Shown here one piece after another: positions 50,206-60,154 of a stretch of 64,000 nt of DNA; position 1 is the stretch's first letter; the number at the start of each line of letters is the position of its first letter. The stretch comes from Phymatolithon calcareum (lineage: Eukaryota > Rhodophyta > Florideophyceae > Hapalidiales). The position numbers were made by a program, and so were the translations under genes. The stretch is from contig OZ345372.1 of NCBI GenBank assembly GCA_977006965.1, positions 1,798,001 through 1,862,000 on the forward strand. Direction: 5' to 3'. The notes beneath the pieces are model-generated. The model saw only the letters and a list, made by a program, of their open reading frames with translations. It searched no databases and had not been told where the DNA came from.

Positions 50206-52896
50206 ATGTCTTCCGCTCTTGCCGCTGAAGATATTCTCCCTTCCCCAGACGCCGAGCCGATATTAGATTTCACCTGCGAGTCTCGCTGGGAACGTTTTGC
50301 TCACGAAATCGAGCTTATTTTCCGCGACTGGAACATTTCATCCGCCAGTTTCCCAGACAGTTTTCCCCCACTGTCACCAGAAACTTCTCAAAAACGCAGC
50401 TCAATCCCCGGCTTGGAAACTCCCCCGACAGCAGTAAGAAGGCTCTCGCTCTCCGATCGCACCTTCTGGCTCGAACTGCGAAACGAACCTGCCGATCACA
50501 CACTTGACGCAGCGCCGCTTCAGCGCCTCCTCGGTGTGAACCGGTGTGTAATTCTTCTCGCGGAATTTGGCGACAGCACCGTCGCCGAGGATGGTACTGA
50601 TGCCACCTCTCTCTTGTCCGCCATGACTGTCGCGGCATCGGCATGCAATTGCACACTCCCTCTGATCGTTCCGGTGGGACGTCCGAGTTCGTTCCGTTTC
50701 ATTGGGCGCAGAGTGGGAGCAAGTATGTCCCGTTTCTGCTGTGATTTTCTTACCTATCTCCCAGATGAATACTCGCATCTGGCCGGTTTGCTCCAATTGT
50801 TTTGTAGCAAACGGTCTGCGGCTAGACGTATGAATCCACCGAAGGAGAAAGATGCTCTGATATCTGCCAAATTTATTTACGATTGGGCTGACTTTTCGTT
50901 CAAAATCTCCCCGCCGCCGCAATCTTTTGCCGCCGATCGCCGTCTAACTGCAGTCCAGGAGGAAGCGCTTGCCGAGTTTGACCCTGTGCGTAGAGTGAGA
51001 TTGTCCAGTCTTTGGGATGTTTTCTCCGCCGATGAATTGACACCCGACCGTGCGAAAATGCTCCCGTCGAGCGCGTCGCGTATGCGTTTGTCACCAAGCA
51101 CAGAGCTTGTGAAAACTTTCACCGCGCAAACCTTTCCCGCAGGACGAGTTCCGCTTGCGACTTCCGTGCGTGCCTGTCTTCGCCTGTCTGTGAAAGCAGC
51201 ACGTGGACCCGAATTTGCCGTACCCGCGGCACCGCTACCGTTGCTTGATACCAAGCGCGCGTTGGGAGAGGCGAAATACATCCCGTCTATCGTATCCATT
51301 GATGATGACTCAAGCACAGGGTCGCACAGAAGAGGGTCAGGGAGAATTCCGCTACCGTCCGCACTTGAAGATTTTCTAACGCAGGCGAAACATTTCTTGT
51401 CCGCTGCATCAATGGAAGATAAGGCGCTTGATGAGGAATATCTATCTTCTGCAATTGCAGCGTTATTCGACTCGAGTACGCGCGGCGTGATGGGTGATGT
51501 CGTCGAGGCGCTTGGGCCAATTCTGGCGGAATTGTCATTGACGGAACGGTTGGGGAAATTGATGGGATCGCTGAACTCGATGAGCGCTGTTAAGTATTTG
51601 TGGAGTCTGTTTCTGGACGGCGTGGAAATTCATTGGGAACAGAGATGGATGATTGCGGGCGTTTATTTTCATCCTGCACAAGGGCCGAATCTTTACGACA
51701 ATCTCATTGTGCAAAAACTACAAATGATTAACTGCTGCGTGAATCGAGAGCATCTGAGAATGGTAGACAAGGAGCAGAAATCGGATGATGCTTTCGGGAG
51801 GAAAAGAAAGTTGGAAAATTTTGGCCTCGTTGACGTCTCAGATGGAGAGGTGACCACAGAAGGGGAGGTTTGGGAACCTCACGTGCAACCTATTCCACTT
51901 GTAACAAGAGACCTTGTGGAGGCGGAACAGAACAGATTGGTCGCTGGATCGGATATCAATCACAGGAACAGAGGTGAATCAAAAACACTAACAAGTGACA
52001 TGATGGCTTTTAAGGCAGCAAACCCAGGTGCGTCCATGGCGGACTTTGTGAGATGGTTTTCCCCGGCAGACTGGGTATCCAACGACGAGGAGGCAGAAGC
52101 CGCTCGAAGGACAGCAGGAGCAGACACAACAGGGGCGAACGCAGAGCAGCTCAGTCGCACGGGATCGAAAAAGAGGACGAGTGGGCAATTGAGCGCTCGG
52201 ATGCGAAACCCTGGGAATGAATGGGCAGAACTATGGGAATCAGCCCATGCAGTGCCCGCGCATCGCCAAGAAGCGGTATTCGACACCGCCGCACACGGCC
52301 GTCAAGCTCTGAAAGATCTTCGAAACATGCCGCTAGCCCAGGTACTGCTCCAGCTCGGTGTGGTGCTGGGAAGCAGCGCGGCGCAATTGCTGTACGACGC
52401 GTTCGCAAAGCCACCCTCGCAAACGCACGTAAAACGCCACATCGAGCACGCAAAGAACCTCTTTCGCGACTCGACCGCCACGCTCGCGCTTCACATACCG
52501 ACAATCGAGGACGTGAACGCCTCAAAGCGGGAGTTTGAAAGAGATGCAAATAAAGTTGCCGATGCCTCGAACGCGCTCGCAGTAGCGGAACATATGGCGT
52601 TGTGCGTGACAAGCTTGCTGATGAAATTGCCACCCACGGAAACGTTCACACACGCGGCAGGGGAATTGGCACGCGGGGCCGAATTTACTGTTGTCACAGA
52701 TCGAGACCGTGAATTACTGGCGCGAATGGCGGGATTGGACGATGGGCATTGGAGAGCAGTGCTTTTGCCGGAATATAGGGAGTTTCTGCTCGCGGGATGC
52801 GGAGATGATGAGCGCAAGACGGATCGGATGTACGCTCGATTGTCGAGTGATGAGTTTCGGACGGCGTTCCAACTCGGGCTTGAATATGAGATGTAG
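50206..52896 (+). CDS. RAB3GAP1: Rab3 GTPase-activating protein catalytic subunit (896 aa)
   Basis: Rab3GAP1 forms a complex with Rab3GAP2. It acts as GAP for Rab3 and GEF for Rab18, controlling exocytosis, autophagy and lipid-droplet/ER traffic. The hallmark block of the family is near residues 598-625: MAFKAANPGASMADFVRWFS followed by PADWV. Before it, WEPHVQPIPLVTRDLVEAEQ and the region with LWSLFLDGVEIHWEQRW are also typical. After it come a linker with basic residues and a helical C-terminus (SSAAQLLYDAF, and other helices through to LGLEYEM). Length is close to that of other family members (about 980). The start at 50206 is the first ATG of the frame and leads directly into the conserved N-terminal region. 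Single exon. The 3' end overlaps a minus-strand frame by 203 bp. Confidence 0.9.
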   Translation: MSSALAAEDILPSPDAEPILDFTCESRWERFAHEIELIFRDWNISSASFPDSFPPLSPETSQKRSSIPGLETPPTAVRRLSLSDRTFWLELRNEPADHTLDAAPLQRLLGVNRCVILLAEFGDSTVAEDGTDATSLLSAMTVAASACNCTLPLIVPVGRPSSFRFIGRRVGASMSRFCCDFLTYLPDEYSHLAGLLQLFCSKRSAARRMNPPKEKDALISAKFIYDWADFSFKISPPPQSFAADRRLTAVQEEALAEFDPVRRVRLSSLWDVFSADELTPDRAKMLPSSASRMRLSPSTELVKTFTAQTFPAGRVPLATSVRACLRLSVKAARGPEFAVPAAPLPLLDTKRALGEAKYIPSIVSIDDDSSTGSHRRGSGRIPLPSALEDFLTQAKHFLSAASMEDKALDEEYLSSAIAALFDSSTRGVMGDVVEALGPILAELSLTERLGKLMGSLNSMSAVKYLWSLFLDGVEIHWEQRWMIAGVYFHPAQGPNLYDNLIVQKLQMINCCVNREHLRMVDKEQKSDDAFGRKRKLENFGLVDVSDGEVTTEGEVWEPHVQPIPLVTRDLVEAEQNRLVAGSDINHRNRGESKTLTSDMMAFKAANPGASMADFVRWFSPADWVSNDEEAEAARRTAGADTTGANAEQLSRTGSKKRTSGQLSARMRNPGNEWAELWESAHAVPAHRQEAVFDTAAHGRQALKDLRNMPLAQVLLQLGVVLGSSAAQLLYDAFAKPPSQTHVKRHIEHAKNLFRDSTATLALHIPTIEDVNASKREFERDANKVADASNALAVAEHMALCVTSLLMKLPPTETFTHAAGELARGAEFTVVTDRDRELLARMAGLDDGHWRAVLLPEYREFLLAGCGDDERKTDRMYARLSSDEFRTAFQLGLEYEM

Positions 52897-53185
52897 AAAG
52901 AGATAGATCGAGAAAAGATTCAATCTGTTCAATACGACCGACAAGAGTGATGATCTCCTCTGTTTTTGTTTTGACTTCAGAAAATCCAGTTCTAACAGAT
53001 GACTCAATCGCGCCCAGCCTCTCATAGTATGTTTTGCGAGCACTCTTAACGTTCTCAACTACGTCCTTGATAGTCTTGATATCATTTTCTATATTGTCAA
53101 CCTTCAGAAGAAGAGCTCCGATTTCATCGACCTCCATATCGTCTCCATGGTCGCCCGTAGAAGCGGCATTTCCAATAAACGACAT
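52694..53185 (-). CDS. Small coiled-coil protein (163 aa or shorter)
   Basis: From the ATG at 53185, a heptad-rich region (residues about 18-85: VDEIGALLLKVDNIENDIK, then VVENVKSARKTYYERL, then a segment ending VGRIEQIESFL) predicts a coiled coil, like BLOC-1- or SNARE-associated small proteins. The last 70 residues overlap the 3' end of RAB3GAP1 in antisense and have no coiled-coil pattern, so the natural 3' end may differ (splicing or an earlier stop in another exon). The open frame extends upstream to an ATG at 53485. A donor/acceptor-like pair (CAAG|GTCAGT ... CAAAAG) just before 53185 suggests a 5' leader intron instead. Confidence 0.55.
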   Translation of the reverse strand: MSFIGNAASTGDHGDDMEVDEIGALLLKVDNIENDIKTIKDVVENVKSARKTYYERLGAIESSVRTGFSEVKTKTEEIITLVGRIEQIESFLDLSLSTSHIQARVGTPSETHHSTIERTSDPSCAHHLRIPRAETPYIPAKALLSNAHRPIPPFAPVIHGLDL

Positions 53186-53764
53186 GGATGAAGCTCTTAT
53201 CTTTTGACAGAGATGCAATGTGAGGAAAACGGACTGACCTTGTCCAAGATGTCGGCACGATTCGGTTTTTATCGAGTGGATGGTTGTCGAGCGGAAGATT
53301 TCGTCTGCACGCAAGTTGGGCCGGAAAGATACTCGACGGTTCAAGCGGGCGGACTGCGTGAAGCAGCAGTGTGCAGAAGCGACCGCCTGGATGACGCGCG
53401 GAAAGCGTGCTTGGCGAGGAGATGGAGGGATGGCAGAGCAGAGGAATGAAGTCGAATTTATTGTACACTTCAAGCGCGGTTGCATGTATTAAAATGGATA
53501 ACTGTCGAACAATCTGCTGCAAGGGCGTAGATGGTCGAAAATAAATGGGCGAAAATTAAAAAAATTTCAGTTTTGCCTGTAAACAATTAGAAAACGCGTA
53601 AAAAACTTTACTGCTATCCCGCGGCGACCTCCCGGTCACACCGCAGGCAAGCGACTTCCCGTCTGCTTGACCGATCAAGGTACAGAAACGAAAGCAAGTT
53701 TTACTTGTACGCGGTTGTTGTCTGTCTTCTCCCTCTTTTGTGAGCTTCCCCCATTTATTGGATC
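53186..53764. other. Intergenic between the coiled-coil gene and Copia
   Basis: The upstream part of the coiled-coil gene (possible leader intron near 53190-53245) lies at the left. The right part precedes the Copia direct repeat and may contain a diverged 5' LTR that I cannot match to the 3' side. Confidence 0.4.
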
Positions 53765-53822
53765 ACAAGTATATATGGACGACGATTAGCCCACTCAGTA
53801 AACTAGTCAGTGGACTTCACAG
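53765..53822 (+). repeat. Copia 5' LTR end (matched part)
   Basis: Runs from acaagtatatatgg to ggacttcaca, and differs by one base insertion from 58250-58307. Confidence 0.85.
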
Positions 53823-54077
53823 GTTATGGGCCCTTTCGCTTCTGCTGGCACAACGATCCCGAACACTCCACCCGTCCGAAGCCAGTTGCTTCGATAAAGA
53901 GCATTCATCACGGACAACGCATACAGTAAAGACTACTGTCAAGACAAGGCTCAAGCAAACCGCTTACGCGACGCACGAGCCCAGCGCAGGTTGAACCGAT
54001 ACTTGCTGGACGACCGATTTCCCAGTCGACCTCAAGAACCTCACCGATCAGTGGCTGATCACGACATATCATCCACA

Positions 54078-54875
54078 ATGACAACACCACCACCATCCGG
54101 ATCACTACCCACCCTAGCTAAAGGAGGAAATTTTATGCTTTGGCACGTTGCCATTCACAGCCAAGGTCTGGAACACGATTGGCATACATATCTTAAGGAG
54201 GACATTCAAGTCGGGCCCGATGCGGATCCGGCGGCTACTCAAATGCACAACAAGCGCAAAGCGCAAGCCCTACGCACTCTCCTCACATACACTTCTCAGG
54301 AGCTTCTATCAGAGCTCGAAATTGACGTAACTCTTGACACAGCACCATCGACACTCTTTGCAGCTATCAAATCTCGCTTTCAATCAAAAACAGACCCAGC
54401 CACTCAGCAAAATCTGCTCAAGGAAGTTCTCACCATCACCTTCGACAAATTTGAGAATATTGACGACTATATATCTAATCATCGATCTATGCGCCAGCGC
54501 ATGATCATGGCCAAAGTTCCCGGTATAACTGATGAAACAAACACTGTGCATTACATCATCTCCGGCATTGAAAGCACCTCGCTGCCCGATTATATTGGAC
54601 GCAACGTCCGGTTCCAGCAGTTCAAGACTATTGAAGAGTGTCACCAAGGGATAGCAACTCTCTGTAGGCGAATCAAAAAGAAAATTGCACCATCAGCATT
54701 GAACACACAACAAGGAACTGTACGTGGTCGTGGAAGCCGCGGCCGAGCTCGCGGTGGCGGATATGGCGGCGGCTCTGGGCGCCAATACTATCGCAACCGC
54801 GACACAGGTAAACCGAAATTTTGCCATTATCACAAGGCCTATGACGAATGTTGGCGCACACCAGCTCCGCAGTAA
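54078..54875 (+). CDS. Copia gag (265 aa)
   Basis: The gag-type helical domain (UBN2/Retrotran_gag type) starts with the motif LAKGGNFMLWHVAIHSQGL and continues through KSRFQSKTDPATQQNLLKEV. An Arg/Gly-rich stretch precedes a zinc-knuckle-like end (FCHYHKAYDECW), which lacks the full CCHC. The TAA at 54873 is in the same frame as the following protease, with open sequence on both sides, so only this codon separates gag from pol. The first ATG of the frame is at 54078. Confidence 0.8.
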   Translation: MTTPPPSGSLPTLAKGGNFMLWHVAIHSQGLEHDWHTYLKEDIQVGPDADPAATQMHNKRKAQALRTLLTYTSQELLSELEIDVTLDTAPSTLFAAIKSRFQSKTDPATQQNLLKEVLTITFDKFENIDDYISNHRSMRQRMIMAKVPGITDETNTVHYIISGIESTSLPDYIGRNVRFQQFKTIEECHQGIATLCRRIKKKIAPSALNTQQGTVRGRGSRGRARGGGYGGGSGRQYYRNRDTGKPKFCHYHKAYDECWRTPAPQ

Positions 54876-54971
54876 AAGAAGGAAGAGAAGGGCGACAATA
54901 GAGGCAGACGTCACCGACGTGCAAATGCAACCCTCCAGTACGAAAATCAGCTCGAGCATGATCAGCTTCCA

Positions 54972-55391
54972 ATGGATACGAACCACGAAATAAATCACGA
55001 CGATTCTGGATACATATTGGACTCCGGCGCATGGCCAACTCATCTTCGCTCAGAACAACCTCAAATGCGGAAATACAAGAAACCCAATTACACAATCACT
55101 GCGAACAGCCAAGCAGCCAAACTAACTCACTATGGGCAAGCGACCATACCTTCTCGGCCAAAACCTATACACTTCACGAAAGCCATCGTAGCACCATCCT
55201 TCAAATCTAACCTCATATCTGTACACCAAATCTGTCGCACGAACAAATCAATCATCTTCAACGAAGACGCGGCCTATGTAATCCCGAGAATATCCGCCCT
55301 ACCAGCGAAGGAAATCATTGCGATTGCACCAGCCATTAACGGAGTGTACAAACTACACACAACAGGACAAGGGGACAGAGCTCACCTTTAA
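54972..55391 (+). CDS. Copia protease segment (139 aa)
   Basis: YILDSGAWPTHL contains the aspartic-protease D-S-G-A. The region after it (FKSNLISVHQIC) is typical of Copia proteases. The frame is continuous upstream to the gag stop at 54873. It ends at 55391, where the integrase continues in another frame, so a frameshift has occurred near there. Confidence 0.75.
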   Translation: MDTNHEINHDDSGYILDSGAWPTHLRSEQPQMRKYKKPNYTITANSQAAKLTHYGQATIPSRPKPIHFTKAIVAPSFKSNLISVHQICRTNKSIIFNEDAAYVIPRISALPAKEIIAIAPAINGVYKLHTTGQGDRAHL

Positions 55392-55441
55392 CCAATGAAC
55401 AAAGCTTACGACGTGGAATTGTACTTCCACCGACGAATGAC

Positions 55442-57043
55442 ATGGAAACTGAAACTATAGACTGTACGGCACACCCTCAAAAATCTTTCAACTACAACAA
55501 TTACACTAATGGGGCTCCAACGACATGGGAAAACTGGCATTTGATAATGAATCACACGAACTATAGCAAGCTTGCGAAGATGGCGAAGCAAAATCTCGTT
55601 GATGGCCTTCCAAAGGTTCTCCCCAGACCGTCCACGACCCCAATATGTGCTGGGTGCGCGGTAGGACACCAAACTAACGCACCATTCAAAGGAAAAATGC
55701 CTCGGTATCCAATTTTTCATCTCGTCACGGCGGATATCGGGGAAATCAATGAACCAAGTGTACTAGGGTTCCTCTACTTTGCCACTTATACTGAAATATT
55801 CACCCGGCGAAAACTGTTGTTCTTATGCAAAAGGAAATCAGATGTACGAAAACACACAAAGACTGCACTAAACATTATTGCGACCCAATTTGGACACCCT
55901 GTCAGACGGTTCAGGCCCGATGGTGCAAAGGAGTTTAGAGCCAGTGATATACAGGATTTCTGTAACTCGAAGGGCATACTGCTTGAGCCGTCCACGCGAT
56001 ACACCCCCCAGGAGAACTCTGTATCTGAACAGTTTAATCGCACCCTCATGGAAAGAGCGCGAGCCGCGTTGTTTACCGCCAAAATGCCGTTTCAGTTTTG
56101 GGACTTTGCAATTCTTGACACCGTGATCAAGTGCAACCACACATATCACGAGTCTATAAAAGCAGTACCGGAAGCTCTCTGGAATACAACCCGCAAACCG
56201 AATGTCAGCAGTTTTCAGCCGTTTGGGGCACTTGGATACACAACCTCTGTGGACTCCGTTCCAAGAAAATTAAAGAAAAATGAACCCAGGGCAATCCTCA
56301 CGCGTTATCTTTATCGTCCTGATCCGACACACTATTTTGTCATCAATATGAAATCCGGAAAAATCTTCAAGTGTCGCCAGTCTAACTTCAAAGCATACGA
56401 TCCACATCTTCACCCTACAAGGCTAATAACAACCCAAGCCAACACAGTCGCACCCGCTGTACGTAAACAGGGTATTCGTGCTCCGGCGGCATCAATAGAC
56501 TTCAATCGCCCCAAGCCAAGACCACCGTCATCCCTACATGAGGCAAGAATATACCCCGATGCACAACTGTGGGAAGAAGCGTATAATATTGAGCTCCAAT
56601 CCCACGAAACAAAAGGAACGTTCAAGTGGGTGCATCGAAGCACGGCTCCCAAAGGTGCAACAATATATGCACCGTCTATTGCTTTTCGCTACAAATGTGA
56701 TGCCAATGGAAATGCTAGTAAGCGAAAAGTTCGAATATCCTTCCGCGGCGATCGCACAAAACCGTATGAACACTATGATCCACATAACCTCGCAACGTAT
56801 GCCCCTGATAAGGACGCCATCCGTCTAGTAATTGACATCGCCACTCACCTTGATATGGACATGCATCACGTCGACATATCCTCTGCATACCTCCATGAGG
56901 ATGTCAACTGTCCAACGCCATTATACATGCGCAAGCCTCCTCCTTTTTGCGGCGGCACTGGTACCCGAACAATTGTTGGACAATTGATGAAGAACATTTA
57001 CGGTTTACGCCAGGCGTCACGAACATACTCAGATGGACTCTGA
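55442..57043 (+). CDS. Copia integrase and N-terminal reverse transcriptase (533 aa)
   Basis: Order: GAG-pre-integrase zinc region (WHLIMNHTNYSKLAKMAKQN, ICAGCAVGHQ); rve core with VTADIG, FRPDGAKEF and PQENSVSEQFNRTLME supplying the D, D, E triad; integrase C-terminal part; then RVT_2 with KGTFKWV, RKVRISFRG, HHVDISSAYLHEDV (first catalytic Asp) and YGLRQASRTY. The frame stops at 57043 just after the last motif. The upstream frame is open before 55442, so the ATG there is not a true start of a separate protein. Confidence 0.85.
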   Translation: METETIDCTAHPQKSFNYNNYTNGAPTTWENWHLIMNHTNYSKLAKMAKQNLVDGLPKVLPRPSTTPICAGCAVGHQTNAPFKGKMPRYPIFHLVTADIGEINEPSVLGFLYFATYTEIFTRRKLLFLCKRKSDVRKHTKTALNIIATQFGHPVRRFRPDGAKEFRASDIQDFCNSKGILLEPSTRYTPQENSVSEQFNRTLMERARAALFTAKMPFQFWDFAILDTVIKCNHTYHESIKAVPEALWNTTRKPNVSSFQPFGALGYTTSVDSVPRKLKKNEPRAILTRYLYRPDPTHYFVINMKSGKIFKCRQSNFKAYDPHLHPTRLITTQANTVAPAVRKQGIRAPAASIDFNRPKPRPPSSLHEARIYPDAQLWEEAYNIELQSHETKGTFKWVHRSTAPKGATIYAPSIAFRYKCDANGNASKRKVRISFRGDRTKPYEHYDPHNLATYAPDKDAIRLVIDIATHLDMDMHHVDISSAYLHEDVNCPTPLYMRKPPPFCGGTGTRTIVGQLMKNIYGLRQASRTYSDGL

Positions 57044-57049
57044 AAACAC

Positions 57050-58156
57050 CTAACAATAATGGGATACCACGCTAACCGAATTGAATCCCATGTGTTCATT
57101 CTTTAACGCGGCAGAGATGTTTTGCTCATGCCGACAGTCACGGATGACTTTCTTATCGCCTCAAGCTCTTCATCCCTTCTTGAAGAATGTAAATAATAAC
57201 TGTCAAAGAAATGCACCATTCGGGACATGGGCGAGGAAGAACATTTTATCAGATGGTGCATACAAAGAGACAGAAAGAATCGCACAACAACAATCAGTCA
57301 GCCCGCGCTAACGTTGCAGATACTAGAGGACTTTCGGATGAACGAATGCAATTCCGCACCTGCTCCATACTTATCAGGAATAACTCTGGAGCCCACCAGT
57401 GCCGAAGAACCAACGCTGGACACAACGATATATCCATATGCGTCCTGTGCTGGTCTACTGAGATACCTAGAAGATTGCATACGCCCCGACTTAGCGCAAA
57501 GAGTAACCGACCTCGCGAGAAGCCTCAGCAAACCGGCGCGGCGTCACTGAAATGCAGCAAAACGTGTACTCAGGTACCTCAAAGGTACCATATACTTTGG
57601 CATCACATACAGACGCGGAAACGGTGAACTCATTGTGCAGTCTGACGCGGATTATGTAAACTGTAGATCGTCCCGCAAATCAGTTTACGCCAATATTTGC
57701 TTCTTCAATGATGCCCCCGTATCATAGACATCGCGCACGATCAAAACGATTTGTACCAGCACATGTGAGGCTGAATATATAGCGGCAGGACATGCGGCGA
57801 AACAGGCCCGCTACCTCCGAACGCTCCTCCAAGCATTCTTCTCTCCTCAAACTCGGCCAACTGATCTGCATACTCGGCTTTTCTTGGATCCGACTCCGCT
57901 GCTCATCGATAACACTGCAGCAATACGAATTGCGACAGCAAGCGCCCCTACCAAGCGATCCAAATACATTGAAGTGCGGCATCACTTCATTCAGGAACTC
58001 GTTCGCAATGGTACCGTCCGTCCCATTCACCACCCATCCAAAACACTTACGGCAGATTTACTGACGAAACGCCTTCCTGAGACTCGATTCCTCATGCTTC
58101 GAAAGCAGCTGTCCTTGACATGCGGCTTGACAAAATCAGCGGCGGCTATTGGATGA
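57050..58156 (+). pseudogene. Copia reverse transcriptase C-terminus and RNase H, broken
   Basis: The pieces, in different frames, are: VTDDFLIASSSS, where YVDD is expected (57129 region); 57227-57550 with LQILEDFRMNECNSAPAPYL; then RVLRYLKGTIYFGITY; RNase H motifs SDADYVNCRSSRKS, CEAEYIAAGHAAKQARYLR, IDNTAAIRIAT, KRSKYIEVRHHFIQE, and LTADLLTKRLP to a stop at 58156. Stops and shifts at several places inactivate it. Confidence 0.85.
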
Positions 58157-58249
58157 TAGTCTTTGCGCTGCAAAGACTACTCAACATCTGAGGTAATAAT
58201 CCCTCAGAAATGTCTGATTCCGCCAAGCAGAACACATTGGACATCATAT

Positions 58250-58307
58250 ACAAGTATATATGGACGACGATTAGCCCACTCAGTAAACTAGTCAGTGGAC
58301 CTTCACA
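58250..58307 (+). repeat. Copia 3' LTR end (matched part)
   Basis: Direct repeat of 53765-53822. The preceding DNA (58157-58249, beginning tgatagtctttgcgctgcaaagac) would be the rest of the 3' LTR but has no clear match on the left side, so the 5' LTR is truncated or diverged. Confidence 0.8.
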
Positions 58308-59096
58308 CCATTCTTACTTATCAATGCATCCAATCTCACCCTATTGGTTCAAACTCTACTCTATCATAGCAGAATACCCTTGTATCGCATGCTACTCAGT
58401 AAGAGGATATTCATCATAACGACCCTCATATCACATTTAGGTATCCATATCCTTCGATTTTGGTCACTTGTCCCGTGCATAAATGCCAACTTGTGTCCAC
58501 AGTGGTACATGAAGTTTGACCATCCGTTATTGATCATGATCCTCGTCACTTCCCTGTCTCGTAATAAAGAACTAATGACAATCATATGAAAGTTGGATCT
58601 GTGCATAAGGCGTTCCAGTCATATGATATATCGCTCATCCGATGTTGAGAAGAGGGCATTTTGAATACTGCGTTGTATCATACGATATCGAATGCGGTCC
58701 AATTCGCATGCCCAGAATCGTATACTGTAGTCTCCAAACGTTGATATTTTCAAGCGTCTGTAACTCCGGAGCCTTTGAAGTTTGAGACTCGCCGTTATGC
58801 GCAAACGACTCAGTGTTTTTCGCCCCTTCTCATTATCTGATCAAATGAGCCACAGTGAATAGCATAGGGTAATGTACAGGAAGCATGGTGCACACACGTG
58901 TCATGTACACAATATGATGTTGGAATTTTACAAGTGCACTGGACAATACTGCATGGTGCACGACAATATCCGTTGCAGAGGATGCAGCCGAGCTCGATTA
59001 GATATATCTGCCTTACCCGTCCTCAATCAGATAAATGTGGATGCATCAACGTTCCGACACGTGTCCCAAAATTTGTCACAAGTGTTTCGGACGCGC

Positions 59097-59189
59097 TGTA
59101 TCATATCATATGATACATTGTCAGGTCTTTCCTGCCCTTCCAGAGAAACATGCACAAGTGCCACCAAATTGTATACAATTTTGTGGCAC
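59097..59189. repeat. Two adjacent hairpins
   Basis: tgtatcata (59097-59105) pairs with tatgataca (59109-59117). 41 nt further, 59158-59173 pairs with 59174-59189 without spacer and with one mismatch (centre gta|tac). Confidence 0.8.
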
Positions 59190-60132
59190 ATTTACACGTG
59201 TTACAACGCTTATACATGATCGGCGGCCATGAACGAGCTTCGTGAGATTATAAATTGATGAAACCGACGGCTGCGTCCGGCTCATCCGTCTCGACGTAGA
59301 AGACGCCATCGTCGATTGACGTTAAGCGATCTTGTGTCATCCTTCCCTCTTGATTGCGAGCACACTGCGATGATCCGCACACTGTACAATGATTTTTGTC
59401 CCATCTACGCCGAGTTGCAGATTCACAACCCCGGCTGTACCACTTTACGCACTCGATGGCTCCGTTCGATGATCTTGAAAAATGGGTTCAGTTTTTAAGG
59501 TGAGTAGTTCGACTTCTTGTTAACTCAAAATGAATCGGATTATCTAACTTGCTTTTCCTTTTTGCCGATATCTCGTTTCTCAAATGAATAATTTGTTTTC
59601 ACCTACCGAGCACTTTCCCCGCGGAAAAATAAGACTGTTCTCTTTCGTGCATTTTACTAGTACGTACATCACTTCTGCTGAACGCCCTCTCTTCCCCCAT
59701 TCATTCTTCTCTTAGCAGGAAGGATCATCTGCTAACCTCAATTTTCAAATTTGCATATATCGGAACAGTAGGAGCAGTGTCAAATCGAGACACGTCGCTT
59801 ATGGCGAATATCGGCTTGTTTAAATGGGCCACAACGTTCGCCTAAGGGTAAATAGTGATTTTGTTGCGTACGAAGTGCAGCAAGACCTATTCAATTGATG
59901 GGACGGATCGATCCCCTACACGACGTGCGCGCATTCCCACCTGCCAACGAGCCCTTTGAATACGGTCGCGCCGCCGTCGCTTTCGACGTGCATCAGGAAG
60001 TCTTTCGTACGCTTACCACATGGCAGGACAAGAGCAGAACGACAACTAGCAGGACAACCCCGACTGTCTGTGGAAATTCGATCCCAATAACTACTTTCTA
60101 TAGATACTCCCTCTTATCAACTAAACGCTCGA

Positions 60133-60154
60133 CAAACGGATTGAAATCCGTTTG
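60133..60154. repeat. Hairpin, 10-bp perfect arms, 2-nt loop
   Basis: caaacggatt (60133-60142) pairs with aatccgtttg (60145-60154). Confidence 0.8.

Larger units (their letters stand above)
53765..58307 (+). mobile_element. Copia (Ty1-type) LTR retrotransposon, decayed
   Basis: Direct repeats at 53765-53822 and 58250-58307 match over about 58 bp; only this end of the LTRs is clearly alike. Between them the order is gag, protease, integrase, reverse transcriptase, RNase H, which defines Copia. A possible primer-binding site follows the left repeat (ggttatgggccc at 53822). Several stops and frame changes make it non-autonomous. Confidence 0.88.
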
